This document shows positions 5,593-6,316 of a stretch of DNA of 6,316 nucleotides, piece after piece. The stretch is taken from the NCBI GenBank assembly GCA_024762745.1, contig JANTGV010000070.1, positions 1 to 6,316 of the forward strand, written 5' to 3'. The notes below the pieces were generated by a model, which was not told the DNA's origin, searched no databases, and saw nothing but the letters and a program-made list of their open reading frames with translations. Positions within the stretch are counted from its first letter, which is position 1; each line of letters starts with the position of its first letter. This DNA is from Sulfurimonas sp. GTDB taxonomy: Bacteria; Campylobacterota; Campylobacteria; Campylobacterales; Sulfurimonadaceae. The translations under genes were made by a program, and so were the position numbers.

Positions 5593-6316
5593 ATGTTTAA
5601 AATTATTATTATATTCCTATTAGTACTCTCTACACAAGTTTTTGCACAAACACAGAAGGTTAAACTCCAACTCTTATGGAAAAATCAGTTCCAGTTTGCG
5701 GGGTTTTATATAGCAAAAGAACTTGGTTACTATAAAGATGCTGGAATTGACGTAGAAATCATTGAAAATAGCAGTGGAATCAATCCTGTAGAGCTTATAG
5801 AAGATGAAAAGGTTGACTTTGCGATAGGTAGAGCTACGCTGCTTGTAGATAAAAGCAAAGGCAAAGATATTGTAACACTTGGAGCTATCTATCAACACTC
5901 CCCCTTGATACTATTAGTCAAAACTGATTCTGGAATTCACAAGATTGAAGATTTAAAAGATAAAAATGTAATGATAGCAGCTGATATCCTTCACTCTGCA
6001 TCAATTCAGTTTATGCTAAACTCTCATCAAGTCAGATATGAGGATCTACATCTAAGTTCCAATGATTTCAACTTAGAGAGCTTTATTTCTGGTAACTTAG
6101 ACGCTATCTCTGCATATAGTACAAATGAACCTTTTCTACTTAATCAGAAAAATATTCCTTATAAAATCTTTGACCCAAAAGATCACGGTTTTGATTTCTA
6201 CAGTGACTTTCTTTTCACTTCATCAAAGTTTATTGAGCAAAATCCTGAACTCACTAAGAATTTCTATATTGCCTCAAAAAAAGGTTGGGATTATGCTTTC
6301 AAGAATATTGAAGAGA
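5593..6316 (+). CDS. Exported protein with NMT1/THI5-like substrate-binding domain (3' truncated by window)
   Basis: The frame is open from ATG 5593 to the window end, 241 codons. Residues 1-18 form a typical signal peptide (basic Lys3, hydrophobic IIIIFLLVL core, VFA cleavage site before Gln19), a likely LepB substrate. The mature part begins KLQLLWKNQFQFAGFYIAKE and continues GYYKDAGIDVEI (45-56), the start of the NMT1/THI5 periplasmic binding fold, followed by the family-like segments DFAIGRATLLV and IEDLKDKNVMI. In Campylobacterota this variant (LWKxQFQFAGFY) is often the sensor domain of larger proteins with PAS, GGDEF or histidine-kinase parts; alternatively it is a free ABC-transporter binding protein. 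The missing 3' end decides. An in-frame TAA at 5584-5586 blocks any upstream start, and the nearest SD-like AGG is 12 bases away. The TATAAT just before it suggests its own transcription unit. Ligand unknown. Confidence 0.82.
   Translation, partial: MFKIIIIFLLVLSTQVFAQTQKVKLQLLWKNQFQFAGFYIAKELGYYKDAGIDVEIIENSSGINPVELIEDEKVDFAIGRATLLVDKSKGKDIVTLGAIYQHSPLILLVKTDSGIHKIEDLKDKNVMIAADILHSASIQFMLNSHQVRYEDLHLSSNDFNLESFISGNLDAISAYSTNEPFLLNQKNIPYKIFDPKDHGFDFYSDFLFTSSKFIEQNPELTKNFYIASKKGWDYAFKNIEE

Noticed and set aside
1..6316. Mobile elements, CRISPR arrays, tRNA or rRNA genes, phage genes or a defence system
   Set aside because: No transposase, terminal inverted repeats, spaced direct repeats, cloverleaf or rRNA-like sequence was found; the region is a continuous housekeeping gene block.

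Overview
The window looks like a piece of chromosome from a Campylobacterota (epsilonproteobacterial) organism, most likely a Sulfurimonas-type free-living relative of Campylobacter and Helicobacter. Grounds: AT-rich DNA, tightly packed genes all on the + strand, proteins that read like the Helicobacter/Campylobacter forms (for example a single-span LepB with the long Helicobacter-type insert), and a gene order that, from memory, matches a block found in Helicobacter pylori (folD-lepB-M50 protease-rpiB-small membrane protein-apt-dedA-pepA). The genus is an inference; no database was searched.

Layout. Bases 1-47 hold the last codons of an upstream gene, probably folD. It overlaps by one base lepB (signal peptidase I, GTG start), which overlaps by 20 bases a site-2-protease-like M50 membrane metalloprotease. 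rpiB (ribose-5-phosphate isomerase B) follows 4 bases later. A 99-base gap then carries a strong imperfect hairpin, a second short hairpin and an AT-rich stem that could cover the next ribosome binding site. Next come a small membrane-anchored coiled-coil protein, apt (adenine phosphoribosyltransferase), trpB (tryptophan synthase beta chain, overlapping apt by one base) and pepA (M17 leucyl aminopeptidase). After a 27-base gap with a perfect TATAAT box, a new unit starts: a secreted or membrane-attached protein with an NMT1/THI5-like periplasmic binding domain, cut by the window end.

How the genes fit together. The block is a housekeeping operon rather than a single pathway: protein export and membrane proteolysis (lepB plus the M50 protease), sugar-phosphate and purine salvage metabolism (rpiB makes ribose-5-phosphate, the precursor of the PRPP that apt uses), an amino-acid biosynthesis gene (trpB) with no trpA partner in view, and peptide turnover (pepA). 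The most notable points are the orphan trpB sitting where H. pylori has dedA, the structured rpiB-downstream gap with mutually exclusive hairpins, the likely leaderless start of the last gene, and the overlapping pair of signal peptidase and intramembrane protease. I see no mobile element, CRISPR array, rRNA or tRNA, and no convincing wholly new system.
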